Shown here: piece after piece, positions 25,997 to 33,277 of the stretch | Layout of the letters: each line of letters opens with the position of its first letter | How positions within the stretch are numbered: position 1 is the first letter of the stretch | The notes under the pieces: generated by a model | The model's database searches: none | What the model saw: the letters and a program-made list of their open reading frames with translations, nothing else | Told to the model about the DNA's origin: nothing | Program-made: the position numbers and the translations under genes | NCBI GenBank assembly: GCA_900498135.1 | Contig: LR026961.1 | Location: forward strand, 3,421,465 to 3,469,485 | Source of the DNA: an uncultured Desulfatiglans sp. | GTDB taxonomy: Bacteria; Desulfobacterota; DSM-4660; Desulfatiglandales; Desulfatiglandaceae | DNA: 48,021 bases | Direction of reading: 5' to 3'

Positions 25997-26012
25997 TTGG
26001 CACAAGTTTTGC
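25997..26012 (+). promoter_or_regulatory. Sigma-54 (-24/-12) promoter
   Basis: TTGGCACA-AGTT-TTGC matches the sigma-54 consensus with exact spacing: the -24 GG is at 25999-26000 and the -12 GC at 26011-26012. The expected start is near 26024. A sigma-54 activator gene is encoded 0.6 kb away. Confidence 0.8.
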
Positions 26013-26023
26013 TTTTAAAGTAT

Positions 26024-26126
26024 TCAACAGAAACAGCGGTTCGTTTGCCATAACCTCTAACCTTAACCCTCCTGATCCAGGGCGGGGCATGCAAGGGAAA
26101 CGGTGCGCCTTGCATGCCCCGTTTCC
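26024..26126 (+). ncRNA. Candidate sigma-54-dependent small RNA
   Basis: The interval from the predicted start to a large hairpin holds no gene. A perfect 14-bp stem (26083-26096 with 26108-26121, 11-nt loop) is followed by GTTTCCTTCC. An overlapping alternative stem GGAAACGG/CCGTTTCC (26096-26103 with 26119-26126) competes with it. An unpaired CCCTCCT at 26067-26073 could pair with ribosome-binding sites. It may instead be an attenuating leader of the DUF5320 operon or the thioredoxin terminator. Confidence 0.45.
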
Positions 26127-26222
26127 TTCCAAGCGTTCCAGAAAACAGCCTCGCCGAGGTCCGGCGGGCTTGACAGAACGAAAAGAAAGACTCCTTCTCC
26201 CTGCAGCCCTTCGAAAAGATAG

Positions 26223-26266
26223 CGTTACTTATACCGTTACGGAACGTTACAAAATGCTGGGTAACG
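26223..26266. promoter_or_regulatory. Cluster of CGTTAC half-sites
   Basis: CGTTAC at 26223, 26235 and 26245 and GTAACG at 26261, within 44 bp. The 10-mer CGTTACTTAT is shared with the palindrome region at 25502-25512 (opposite strand). Candidate operator for the downstream DUF5320/DUF1638 genes. Confidence 0.45.
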
Positions 26267-26464
26267 GTTTGCTTTGGAGTTCGAGCGCATGGATCTAAGG
26301 GCGTAAATGGTTGGGTAGGGCCGTCTGCGGCCTGGGAGCCGGGGAGGCGTCGATGGAGGTGCGAGCGGCATACATCTTGATGCATGATGAGGGGGATGGC
26401 GCGGCGTGATTTCTGCGTCCTACGCCGCGATGATTCAGTGAAAAACGAGCAAGGAGGTGTTTCG

Positions 26465-26692
26465 ATGCCTAGAGGAGATGGAACAGGTCCAAGGGGACAG
26501 GGGCCCGGAACGGGCAGAGGCACGGGGGGAAGAGGCGGCGGAGGCGGCGGAGGCCGTGGTGGTGGATTCGGGGCCGGTCCAGGCGGCAACTGCGTCTGCC
26601 CCAACTGCGGCGCGAAGGCGCCGCACGAACTGGGGGTTCCCTGCTATCAGCAGGCTTGTCCGCAGTGCGGTGCAGCGATGACACGAGAGTAG
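26465..26692 (+). CDS. DUF5320-like glycine-rich zinc-ribbon protein
   Basis: A 75-residue protein. The N-terminus 'MPRGDGTGPRGQGPGTGRG' is the DUF5320 signature, followed by a long Gly-rich linker and a C-terminal double CxxC zinc-ribbon ('CVCPNCG' and 'ACPQCG'). ATG 26465 is chosen because AAGGAGGT lies at the right distance upstream (26450-26457); the frame extends further upstream but without family features. Such proteins occur in anaerobes near nitrogenase-accessory (Mrp/NBP35-like) iron-sulphur genes; the function is unknown. The roughly 475 bp before it hold a sigma-54 promoter, a hairpin and CGTTAC repeats. Confidence 0.8.
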   Translation: MPRGDGTGPRGQGPGTGRGTGGRGGGGGGGRGGGFGAGPGGNCVCPNCGAKAPHELGVPCYQQACPQCGAAMTRE

Positions 26693-26842
26693 TGCAGCCG
26701 CCCACGGGGGTCATCGAGCGGCGGCCGAGCGGAGCCGGATGGGCAGCGGCGCAGCCTGTGGGGTGTGCGGGTCCCTGTTCTGCGGTGGGACGCATGGTTC
26801 GCGGACCGGGAGGGCGACAACAAGAGGGAAGGAGATCTGTGA

Positions 26843-27496
26843 ATGGACACCGTATCGTTTGCCGAGATCGCTGTGGTCTCATGCGGCACATTGAGTTTAG
26901 AGCTGAACTACTTGAGAAAAGAAGGATTTCTTGATACGCAGCATCTCTTTTACACGACCCCGGGCCTTCACGAGGACTGCAAGGAGCTCGAGCGGCAGCT
27001 GGTCGACCGGATCCAGCGGGCCAAGGAAAAGGCGGACAAGGTGCTGGTCGTCTACGGCGGCAAGTTCTGCTACGTCAATGCGGACAACCCGACGCGGACG
27101 ATGCGCACGATCATCTCCGAGCAGGGGAAGGGGGTGGCGCGGATCGAGGCCACGCACTGCATGGACATGATCGCGGGGGAGGAGGAGCGCGAGCGGATCG
27201 CCCAGGAGATGGCGGGTGGCGAGAAGGTTTGGTGGATGACGCCGGGTTGGATCCAGTTCCGTCACCAGGTGTTCAAGGGCTGGGACCAGGGGCTGGCGAA
27301 CGAGAACTTCCCTCGGCACACCGGCGGAGCGATCGTGCTCGACGGCATCGGCTTCCTCGATACGTACATGGCCGAGAAACCGGAGGAGTTCCTGGAGTAC
27401 TCCGACTGGATGGGGATCCCGATCCAGCCCTGTCCCGTCACCCTCGACCGGTTCAAGTCGCTGCTCCTCGATCAGGCGAAAAAACTTCTGGCCTGA
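26843..27496 (+). CDS. DUF1638 domain protein
   Basis: A 217-residue protein of the DUF1638 family: early 'VVSCGTLSLELNYL', central 'VVYGGKFCYVN', 'RIEATHCMDMIAG', 'MTPGWIQF', and a C-terminal 'ANENFPRHTGGAIVLDGIGFLD' region. The Cys and His residues (CGT, THC) could bind a metal or cofactor. Family members occur in methanogens and anaerobic bacteria near corrinoid methyltransferase genes, but no such gene is in this window and the role is unknown. There is a good ribosome site (GGAAGGAGA). A palindromic mobile element is inserted at its stop codon (TGA 27494-27496 is part of the flanking direct repeat). Confidence 0.85.
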   Translation: MDTVSFAEIAVVSCGTLSLELNYLRKEGFLDTQHLFYTTPGLHEDCKELERQLVDRIQRAKEKADKVLVVYGGKFCYVNADNPTRTMRTIISEQGKGVARIEATHCMDMIAGEEERERIAQEMAGGEKVWWMTPGWIQFRHQVFKGWDQGLANENFPRHTGGAIVLDGIGFLDTYMAEKPEEFLEYSDWMGIPIQPCPVTLDRFKSLLLDQAKKLLA

Positions 27497-27596
27497 GTCG
27501 TTTCCATCCGGAAATGGTCTTTTTGGCCCATCTCGGCGTCAATCTGCACGTTTGCTTGTGCGGCGACCACCAGGTCGCCTCCGCGCAAACGCTGGA

Positions 27597-27736
27597 TTTC
27601 CATCCGGAAATGGTCTTTTTGGCCAATCTCGGCGTCAATCTGCACGTTTGCTTGTGCGGCGACCTGCAGGTCGCCTCCGCGCAAACGCTTGATTTCCTTG
27701 ATATTGGCCAAAAATCCTCATTTCCGGATTGGAAAC
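27597..27736. repeat. 140-bp nested palindrome (core unit)
   Basis: Arms read outward from an exact centre at GACCTGCAGGTC (27661-27672): GCAAACG/CGTTTGC, TTTTGGCCAAT/ATTGGCCAAAA, and GTTTCCAATCCGGAAAT/ATTTCCGGATTGGAAAC with small bulges. It would form a very long hairpin in RNA or single-stranded DNA. Confidence 0.85.
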
Positions 27737-27840
27737 CGAGTTCTAACGGAAAATCATTTCCGGATTGGAAACTGAGTTCTACCGGGAAATCATTTCCGGA
27801 TTGGAAACTGAGTTCTACCGGAAAATCATTTCCGGATGGA
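27720..27840 (+). repeat. 36-bp minisatellite, three units plus terminal partial
   Basis: Units at 27720-27755, 27756-27791 and 27792-27827 differ at 1-3 bases, then 13 bp of the terminal inverted repeat. Other copies of the element have fewer units or degenerate ones. Confidence 0.9.
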
Positions 27841-28032
27841 GATTGAGTCGTTTCATGAAGGCGCAGCGGGCCACGGGCGGGTTCGCTGCCCCCGGCATGC
27901 CGGCCGGGGGAGCGGGGCCTGCCTGTCCGCCCCGGCCTGCACAGAGGGGTTGCGCAGCGCTGTAACCGACTTATTTTCAAAAGGAGATCGGACCGGAACC
28001 GACCCACGACATCTTCGAACCGGGGGCAGGCC

Positions 28033-28803
28033 ATGCTGAAGACAGCGATCGAGGCGGCGCAGCGGGCGGGGCGGCTCATCGCCGAGCGGTATCCATCGGA
28101 GCGGCGCTTTGCCCTAAAGGGATTCCGAGACCTGGTGAGCGATGCGGACACCGCGGCGGAGGCGCAGATCATCGAGCTGATCACGCGGCGCTTCCCCGGC
28201 CATGCGATTTTGGCGGAGGAGGCCGGCGGCCCGGACGCGGCCGCAGGCGAATACACCTGGGTCATCGACCCGCTGGACGGCACGACCAACTACGTCCACC
28301 GCCACCCGGTGTTTGCCGTCTCGATCGGCGTGCTTCAGCGCGGCCGGCCGCTTCTCGGGGTGGTGCACGACCCCCTGCGCAACCACACCTTTGCCGCGCA
28401 CAGGGGCGGCGGGGCGCGGCTCAACAACGAGCCGATCCAGGTGAGCGCCTTTCCGCAGTTGGGTGAGGCCCTCCTTGGATTCGACTGGGGGCACAGCGAC
28501 GAGATGCGCGGCAGGATCGCCGGGTGTGCGGGGAAGCTGCTCACGTGCTGCGGAGGGCTGCGCGTCATGGGTTCCGCGTGCCTGGCGCTCGCCTATGTCG
28601 CCGCCGGATGGCTGGACGGGTATTTTCAGGCCGGGTTGAAGCCCTGGGACACGGCGGCCGGCATCCTGCTGGTGTCGGAGGCCGGCGGCTGCTGCAGTAC
28701 GCTTCAGGGGGAGCCCTTCCAGGTGGGGGAGCCGGGCTGCCTGGCATCGAACGGCGCGATCCACGATTCCTGCCTCGAGATCCTGCAGGGCGTTCTGGCC
28801 TGA
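28033..28803 (+). CDS. Inositol monophosphatase family protein (SuhB-like)
   Basis: A 256-residue Mg-dependent, Li-sensitive-type phosphatase. The metal-binding blocks are complete: 'AEEAGG' (Glu62/Glu63), 'WVIDPLDGTTNYVH' (Asp79, Asp82, Gly83, Thr84) and C-terminal 'KPWDTAAGILLVSEAGG'. Substrates in the family include inositol-1-phosphate, fructose-1,6-bisphosphate, PAP and histidinol phosphate, which I cannot distinguish here. The region before the start (27854-28032) is GC-rich with a GCCCCCGGC...GCCGGGGGA-type hairpin. Probably transcribed alone or with the ZIP gene about 260 bp downstream. Confidence 0.92.
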   Translation: MLKTAIEAAQRAGRLIAERYPSERRFALKGFRDLVSDADTAAEAQIIELITRRFPGHAILAEEAGGPDAAAGEYTWVIDPLDGTTNYVHRHPVFAVSIGVLQRGRPLLGVVHDPLRNHTFAAHRGGGARLNNEPIQVSAFPQLGEALLGFDWGHSDEMRGRIAGCAGKLLTCCGGLRVMGSACLALAYVAAGWLDGYFQAGLKPWDTAAGILLVSEAGGCCSTLQGEPFQVGEPGCLASNGAIHDSCLEILQGVLA

Positions 28804-28814
28804 GGCGCCCTCCG

Positions 28815-28882
28815 GTGCGGGCAGAGAAGGGCCCCGGACGGGCCGTCCTTGCTTAGGACGGCCGGAGGGGGCGGGCGCATCC
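28815..28882. repeat. Intergenic repeat, copy B, with hairpin
   Basis: Resembles 19093-19160. Here it contains GGCCGTCC-TTGCTTA-GGACGGCC, an 8-bp stem that may serve as terminator of the phosphatase gene. Confidence 0.55.
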
Positions 28883-29067
28883 ACAGACGTCGGAAGGGTT
28901 TGCTTGCGTGCCGTTCCCGGGTTTTGCCCCGGGAGTGGAAAGGCCGGGCGGCGGCTGTGGAGATCGAGCCCCGGGGCGGCCTGGGTGAGCGCTTGAGCCT
29001 TGGGCCGCCGGGCGGTTCGAGTGCGAATGATTTGCTGCAACTGCATCGAGCGCCGTTGGAGGAGGAA

Positions 29068-29799
29068 ATGGAGGGGACATTCTGGCCCGCCTTCGGAGCG
29101 AGCTTTCTGGCGGCGGTGGTCACCTCGATAGGCATCTACGTCATCCGCCGTTTCGAACGGTGGGGGCGGGAAAACAGCATCTATTTCGTCTGCTTTGCGG
29201 CCGGGGTGCTCATCTCGGTCTCGTTCATGCACATCATCCCCAAGGCCTTTTCCATGGACGCCCAGGCCCCGTTCTTCCTGTTCGCGGGGTATATCGGGCT
29301 CCATCTCTTCAACCGCTTCATCAACGCCTTCGTGTGCGACAAGAGCGGCGACGAGCAGTACGCGATCGGCCTCGTCCCGATGGTCGGGATCGGCTTGCAC
29401 TCCTTCATCGACGGTTTCATCTACTCCATCACCTTCACCGTCAGCGTGTTCACGGGGCTGCTGGCGGCCACCGGCATGGTCCTGCATGAATTCCCCGAAG
29501 GCATTATCACCTACCTGCTGCTCGTCCGGGCGGGGTTCAGAGAAAAAGTGGCGTGGATCCTCGCCTTCTTGGCCGCAGCGGCCACGACCCCTCTCGGGAT
29601 GCTGGTTTCCTACCCCTACATCAGCCGGATCGACAAGCCGTTCCTGGGTGCGCTCCTGGCCTTTTCAGCCGGGGCCCTCGTCTACGTGGGGGCCACGCAT
29701 CTCCTGCCGCAGGCCGAGGTGGAGCGGAAAAGATACAGCCTCCTCGCCCTGGGTGCGGGGGTCCTGATAGCGTTGATCATTATTTTTTCGAAGTCATAG
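29068..29799 (+). CDS. ZIP-family metal transporter
   Basis: A 243-residue inner-membrane transporter with about eight hydrophobic segments. ZIP metal-site motifs are present in transmembrane segments 4 and 5: 'HSFIDGF' (His111, Asp115) and 'HEFPEGI' (His140, Glu141, Glu144). It probably imports Zn, Fe or Mn. The start is set at ATG 29068 because GGAGGAGG precedes it at 29058-29065 and hydrophobicity begins right after. The open frame runs further upstream but encodes non-family, Arg-rich sequence. A palindromic element lies 46 bp downstream. Confidence 0.9.
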   Translation: MEGTFWPAFGASFLAAVVTSIGIYVIRRFERWGRENSIYFVCFAAGVLISVSFMHIIPKAFSMDAQAPFFLFAGYIGLHLFNRFINAFVCDKSGDEQYAIGLVPMVGIGLHSFIDGFIYSITFTVSVFTGLLAATGMVLHEFPEGIITYLLLVRAGFREKVAWILAFLAAAATTPLGMLVSYPYISRIDKPFLGALLAFSAGALVYVGATHLLPQAEVERKRYSLLALGAGVLIALIIIFSKS

Positions 29800-29844
29800 G
29801 GCAGGCGCGCCGCGCCGGTCCTCGGGGGATTCCGACGTCAAGTT

Positions 29845-30066
29845 TCCATCCGGAAATGGTCTTTTTGGCCAATCTCGGCGTCAATCTGCACGTTTGCTTG
29901 TGCGGCGACCTGCAGGTCGCCTCCGCGTAAACACTTGATTTCCTTGATATTGGCCAAACCGGGACCCGCCCCGCAGGGGTGGGACTGAGCACGCGCAGCG
30001 TGTAAAGAAAAATCCTCATTTCCGGATTGGAAACCGGGTTTTGCCTGGAAATCATTTCCGGATGGA
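29845..30066 (+). mobile_element. MITE-like palindromic element, second copy with insertion
   Basis: Starts with TCCATCCGGAAATG and ends with CATTTCCGGATGGA. The left arm and centre (GACCTGCAGGTC) match the 27.6-kb copy. About 50 bp (29958-30007) separate ATTGGCCAAA from the outer right arm, and only one 36-bp unit follows. The right end lies 40 bp before the kinase start codon, so it forms that gene's leader. No convincing target duplication is visible. Confidence 0.75.
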
Positions 30067-30106
30067 TCTAAGTGAGGGATCACACCATTTCAAAGGATGC
30101 AAGCCG

Positions 30107-31222
30107 ATGGAACGAAGAGCGAAAAAAGCGGAGGCGCAGACCAGGAAGGGGAACCTTTCCGATGTCACATTTTACAGCTTCGTGATGGACAGCCTGCCGG
30201 TCGGCATCCTTACGGTCGACCGGGATATGAGGATCACGAGCTTCAACCCGTGGGCGCAGACCCTGACGGGCTACACCGAGGAGGAGGTGCTCGGCCGCCA
30301 GTGCGGGGAGGTGCTTCGGGGGGGGCGGTGCGGTAGTGACTGCCCCCTGAAAAAGTCGATTCACGAGCGCGCGCCCATCGTGTGGATCGAGACCACGATC
30401 CGGAAGAAGACGGGCGAGACGATCCCTGTCAGGATCCACACCTCGGCGCTGACGGACCAGGACGGCAAGCTGATGGGAGGTGTGGAGGCCTTCCAGGACA
30501 TGACTGTGGTGAGGGCCATGGAGCGCGAGAAGGACAACATCATCTCCATGTTCGCCCACGACATGAAGTCGTCCCTGACGATCATCGGCGGCTTTGTGCT
30601 GCGGTTGCTCAAAAAGGCCGTGGATCTTGACGACGAAACGAAGGCGAAATACCTCGAAATCATCCAGAAGGAGACCGGGAAGCTCGATTTCCTGATCAAC
30701 GACTTCCTCGAGTTCGCGCGCCTGCAGACCGGCAAACTGAAGCTGAACCTGCAGGCCGTCTCTCTCGACAAGGAGCTCATGGAGCTTTTCGAGGCGTATC
30801 AGTCGAGGGCCATGCAATCCGGGATCGAGCTCGAGTTCCGGAGCGACATCATCCTGCCGGTGATCCTGGCCGACCCCAACCGCCTGCGCCGTGCCTTCAC
30901 CAACATCCTGGACAATGCCTTCAAGTTCTCGAAAAAGGGGGATGTCATCCGCATTGTGCCGGATCTGTGGGAGAAGGAGATCTCCGTCCGGATCGAGGAC
31001 CAGGGCCCCGGGATCGCGGCGGAGGATCTCCCGTTCATCTTCGAGGCCTTCTACCGCGGAAAGAAGGTCGAGGGGAAGCAGGAGGGCGTCGGGCTAGGGC
31101 TGGCGAGCGCCAAATCGATCGTCGAGGCGCACGGCGGCCGCGTGAAGGCGGAAAGCGAACTTGGGAAGGGCTCGGCCTTCACCATCATCCTCCCGAGGAC
31201 CGAGCGGCTCGAGAAGCGGTGA
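30107..31222 (+). CDS. PAS-domain histidine kinase (cytosolic)
   Basis: A 371-residue kinase: PAS domain (about 20-145) with a Cys-rich insert ('GRQCGEVLRGGRCGSDCPLKKS'-type, four Cys in 24 residues) that could bind a metal, FeS cluster or haem. HisKA follows with 'FAHDMKSSL' (His about 155), then HATPase_c ('NILDNAFKFS', 'EDQGPGI', 'GVGLGLASAKSI'). No transmembrane segments. ATG 30107 is preferred (AAGGA upstream); in-frame starts further up (30041, 30062) would translate the mobile element's end. No partner regulator is fused. The next genes are a hybrid kinase on the opposite strand and its neighbour. Confidence 0.9.
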   Translation: MERRAKKAEAQTRKGNLSDVTFYSFVMDSLPVGILTVDRDMRITSFNPWAQTLTGYTEEEVLGRQCGEVLRGGRCGSDCPLKKSIHERAPIVWIETTIRKKTGETIPVRIHTSALTDQDGKLMGGVEAFQDMTVVRAMEREKDNIISMFAHDMKSSLTIIGGFVLRLLKKAVDLDDETKAKYLEIIQKETGKLDFLINDFLEFARLQTGKLKLNLQAVSLDKELMELFEAYQSRAMQSGIELEFRSDIILPVILADPNRLRRAFTNILDNAFKFSKKGDVIRIVPDLWEKEISVRIEDQGPGIAAEDLPFIFEAFYRGKKVEGKQEGVGLGLASAKSIVEAHGGRVKAESELGKGSAFTIILPRTERLEKR

Positions 31223-31246
31223 GAGCGGGAACGATCAGCGGATCAG

Positions 31247-31300
31247 CAAAGTGGTCTTCCCGACCTGCCTGGCCCCGGTGAGCAGAAGGACCGGAAGTTG
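31247..31300 (-). pseudogene. Scar of DUF4143 ATPase 1 (P-loop region)
   Basis: About 54 bp closely match 20317-20370, the segment that encodes 'VLLLTGARQVGKTTLL' in ATPase 1, in the same minus orientation. Nothing else of the gene is present. It lies between the 3' ends of two convergent kinase genes. Confidence 0.7.
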
Positions 31301-31310
31301 TGAGTGACAT

Positions 31311-33254
31311 TCAGTTCAGGACTTCACGGATCTTGCTGGAAAGCTCGCGCATCCGGAAGGGCTTCTGGATGAAACCGTTGCAGCCGCGCTCCATGATCCG
31401 GCCGGCCTCTCCGTCCAGGCTGTAGCCGCTCGAAAGCAGGACGCGCACGTCCGGATAGCGCTCTTTCAGTTGGTCGAAGATCTCACCGCCGCTCATGCCT
31501 GGCATGATCATATCGAGAAGGACGAGGTCGATTTCGGCACGGCGCTCGGCGAAGAGTTCGAGGGCTTCATCCCCGCTTCCGGCCGTAAGGACCCGGTATC
31601 CGAGCGCCTCCAGCAGCTCCCGCCCCACATCGCGGATCCGCTCCTCGTCGTCGATCAGCAGGATGCCTTCCCGGCCGCTGAAATCCCCTGCCTGGGCGAT
31701 GTGAGACGCTTCTTCTTCCGCCTCCTCGAGCACTTCGTTCCGGGGCTTGCCTGCCGGCAGGTGGATGGTGAAGACGCTCCCACGGCCGAGTTCCGATTGA
31801 ACCTCGATGTGTCCGGCATGCCCTTTGACAATCCCGTAAACGGAGGTCAGACCGAGGCCGGTTCCCTTTCCGGCCTCCTTGGTGGTGAAGAAGGGTTCGA
31901 AGACCCGCTCGATGGTTTCCGGGGCCATCCCGCAGCCGGTGTCTCGCACGGAAACCGTGACGTAGCGTTCCTCGGGGGCGTCGAAGGTCGGGCTCATGAC
32001 CTCGGCCCGCATGGTGTTGCGGGTCTGGACCAGGAGCTCCCCCCCCTGCGGCATGGCATCGGCCGCGTTGACGAACAGGTTCAGGAAAAGCTGCTGCATC
32101 TGGCTTTGATCCGCCTCCACCTGGAGGAGGTCCGCGGCGAACTCGCCCCTGAAGGTGAGCTGTTTGCGCGTCTTGACGAGGGTGTCGGCGGATTCACGGA
32201 TCAAAGGGTTCAGGTCGGTCGGGCGGACATCGTAGCGACCTTTCCGGGCATAGCCCAAGAGCTGGGAGGTGAGCCGGGAGCCGTTCCGGACCTGCTTTTC
32301 GATCTTCCTCAACCGCTCGTAATGGGGATGGTCCTCCGAAAGCGCCCAGAGCATCAGGGAGACGTTGCCCTGGATATTCATCAGAAGATTGTTGAAGTCG
32401 TGCGCGATGCCGGCCGCGAGGGTGCCGACGGCTTCCATCCGCTGCGCGGACAGGAGCTGTGCCTGCAGTTCGACCTCATCTGTCACATCGTTCAGGATGG
32501 CCACCCACTTTTTGGCCGATCTCGGCAGGGGGGAAAAACTCAGAAGCGTTTTGTGCCGGTTGATGGAATAGGGGCCTGCCCGCTGGATGGGGATGCGGGA
32601 GGCGAGTGCGCTGTCGAGGAGTTTGCGGATGGCGCCCCGTTCACGCTGGACGAAGAGGTCCTCCATCCTCCCGCCGAGCAGGCGGTCCTCCGCGTTCCCG
32701 GATATGGACAGGGCGGCTGGATTGACATAGACGATCCGCCTGTCGGTCGTGACTTCGAAGACGGCCTCGGACATATTGGCCAGAATCTGTTCGAAATGCT
32801 CCTTGAAGGCGAGCAGTTCCCGGGTGACCCCCCGTGAGTAGATGCCGTCGATGCCGAGGACCCTCTCCGGGCAGCTCCGGCGGGGCTCGGAGAGGGCGGC
32901 ATCCAGCACGGATGAGAGGCTGCGCGCCAGTTCATCGAGCGGCGTCTTGGCGATCTGGGCGTCGATGTCGAGCTGCAGGGGATGGTCGCGCTGTTCGGCG
33001 GCGACATCGGAAAGGACGACCAGGTAGGCGTTTTCGAGGTGGGGCATCCCGCGGATGATCCGGCAGAGCGTCTCGCCCGAGATGTTCGGCATGACGAGGT
33101 CGGTGAAGATGATGTCCGGGCTTTGCTCCCGCAGCAGGTCGAGGGCCGACAGGCCGTCTTCGGCGGTCAGGACCTCATGGCCCTGCTTCTGCAGGAACTC
33201 CGTCATGAAGGTCAGGATGTGCTTGTCGTTATCCACTACCAGGATTGTGCGCAT
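31311..33254 (-). CDS. REC-PAS-HisKA-HATPase-REC hybrid histidine kinase
   Basis: A 647-residue soluble hybrid kinase. It has an N-terminal receiver (about 1-118, phosphoacceptor Asp52 in 'FTDLVMP'), a PAS domain (about 150-265), HisKA with 'GIAHDFNN' (His about 285), HATPase_c (about 380-500, 'GTGLGL') and a C-terminal receiver (about 525-645, Asp about 581 in 'LLDMIMPG'). An N-terminal receiver suggests that another kinase feeds it. It lies just downstream of the HTH-REC regulator gene on the same strand (24 bp apart), so the pair may be one signalling unit. Confidence 0.92.
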   Translation of the reverse strand: MRTILVVDNDKHILTFMTEFLQKQGHEVLTAEDGLSALDLLREQSPDIIFTDLVMPNISGETLCRIIRGMPHLENAYLVVLSDVAAEQRDHPLQLDIDAQIAKTPLDELARSLSSVLDAALSEPRRSCPERVLGIDGIYSRGVTRELLAFKEHFEQILANMSEAVFEVTTDRRIVYVNPAALSISGNAEDRLLGGRMEDLFVQRERGAIRKLLDSALASRIPIQRAGPYSINRHKTLLSFSPLPRSAKKWVAILNDVTDEVELQAQLLSAQRMEAVGTLAAGIAHDFNNLLMNIQGNVSLMLWALSEDHPHYERLRKIEKQVRNGSRLTSQLLGYARKGRYDVRPTDLNPLIRESADTLVKTRKQLTFRGEFAADLLQVEADQSQMQQLFLNLFVNAADAMPQGGELLVQTRNTMRAEVMSPTFDAPEERYVTVSVRDTGCGMAPETIERVFEPFFTTKEAGKGTGLGLTSVYGIVKGHAGHIEVQSELGRGSVFTIHLPAGKPRNEVLEEAEEEASHIAQAGDFSGREGILLIDDEERIRDVGRELLEALGYRVLTAGSGDEALELFAERRAEIDLVLLDMIMPGMSGGEIFDQLKERYPDVRVLLSSGYSLDGEAGRIMERGCNGFIQKPFRMRELSSKIREVLN

Positions 33255-33277
33255 TTCCGTTTCTTCCGCCCCCTCTT

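Larger units (their letters stand above)
27503..27840 (+). mobile_element. MITE-like palindromic element (double core plus 36-bp array)
   Basis: The element is bounded by perfect 14-bp terminal inverted repeats, TCCATCCGGAAATG (27503-27516) and CATTTCCGGATGGA (27827-27840). It contains a partial palindromic core (27503-27596), a complete 140-bp core (27597-27736) and three 36-bp tandem units (27720-27827). An 11-bp direct repeat TGAGTCGTTTC flanks it (27494-27504 and 27844-27854; the right copy is 3 bp beyond the terminal repeat). There is no transposase inside, so it is non-autonomous if mobile. Confidence 0.75.

Noticed and set aside
27720-27840. 36-bp repeats as a CRISPR array
   Set aside because: Units are directly adjacent with no unique spacers, and no cas gene is nearby.
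27453-28289. Minus-strand frame encoding repeated SGNDFPVELSFQ units
   Set aside because: The repeats come from the 36-bp minisatellite whose length is divisible by three; it crosses the mobile element and part of the phosphatase gene and has no start context.
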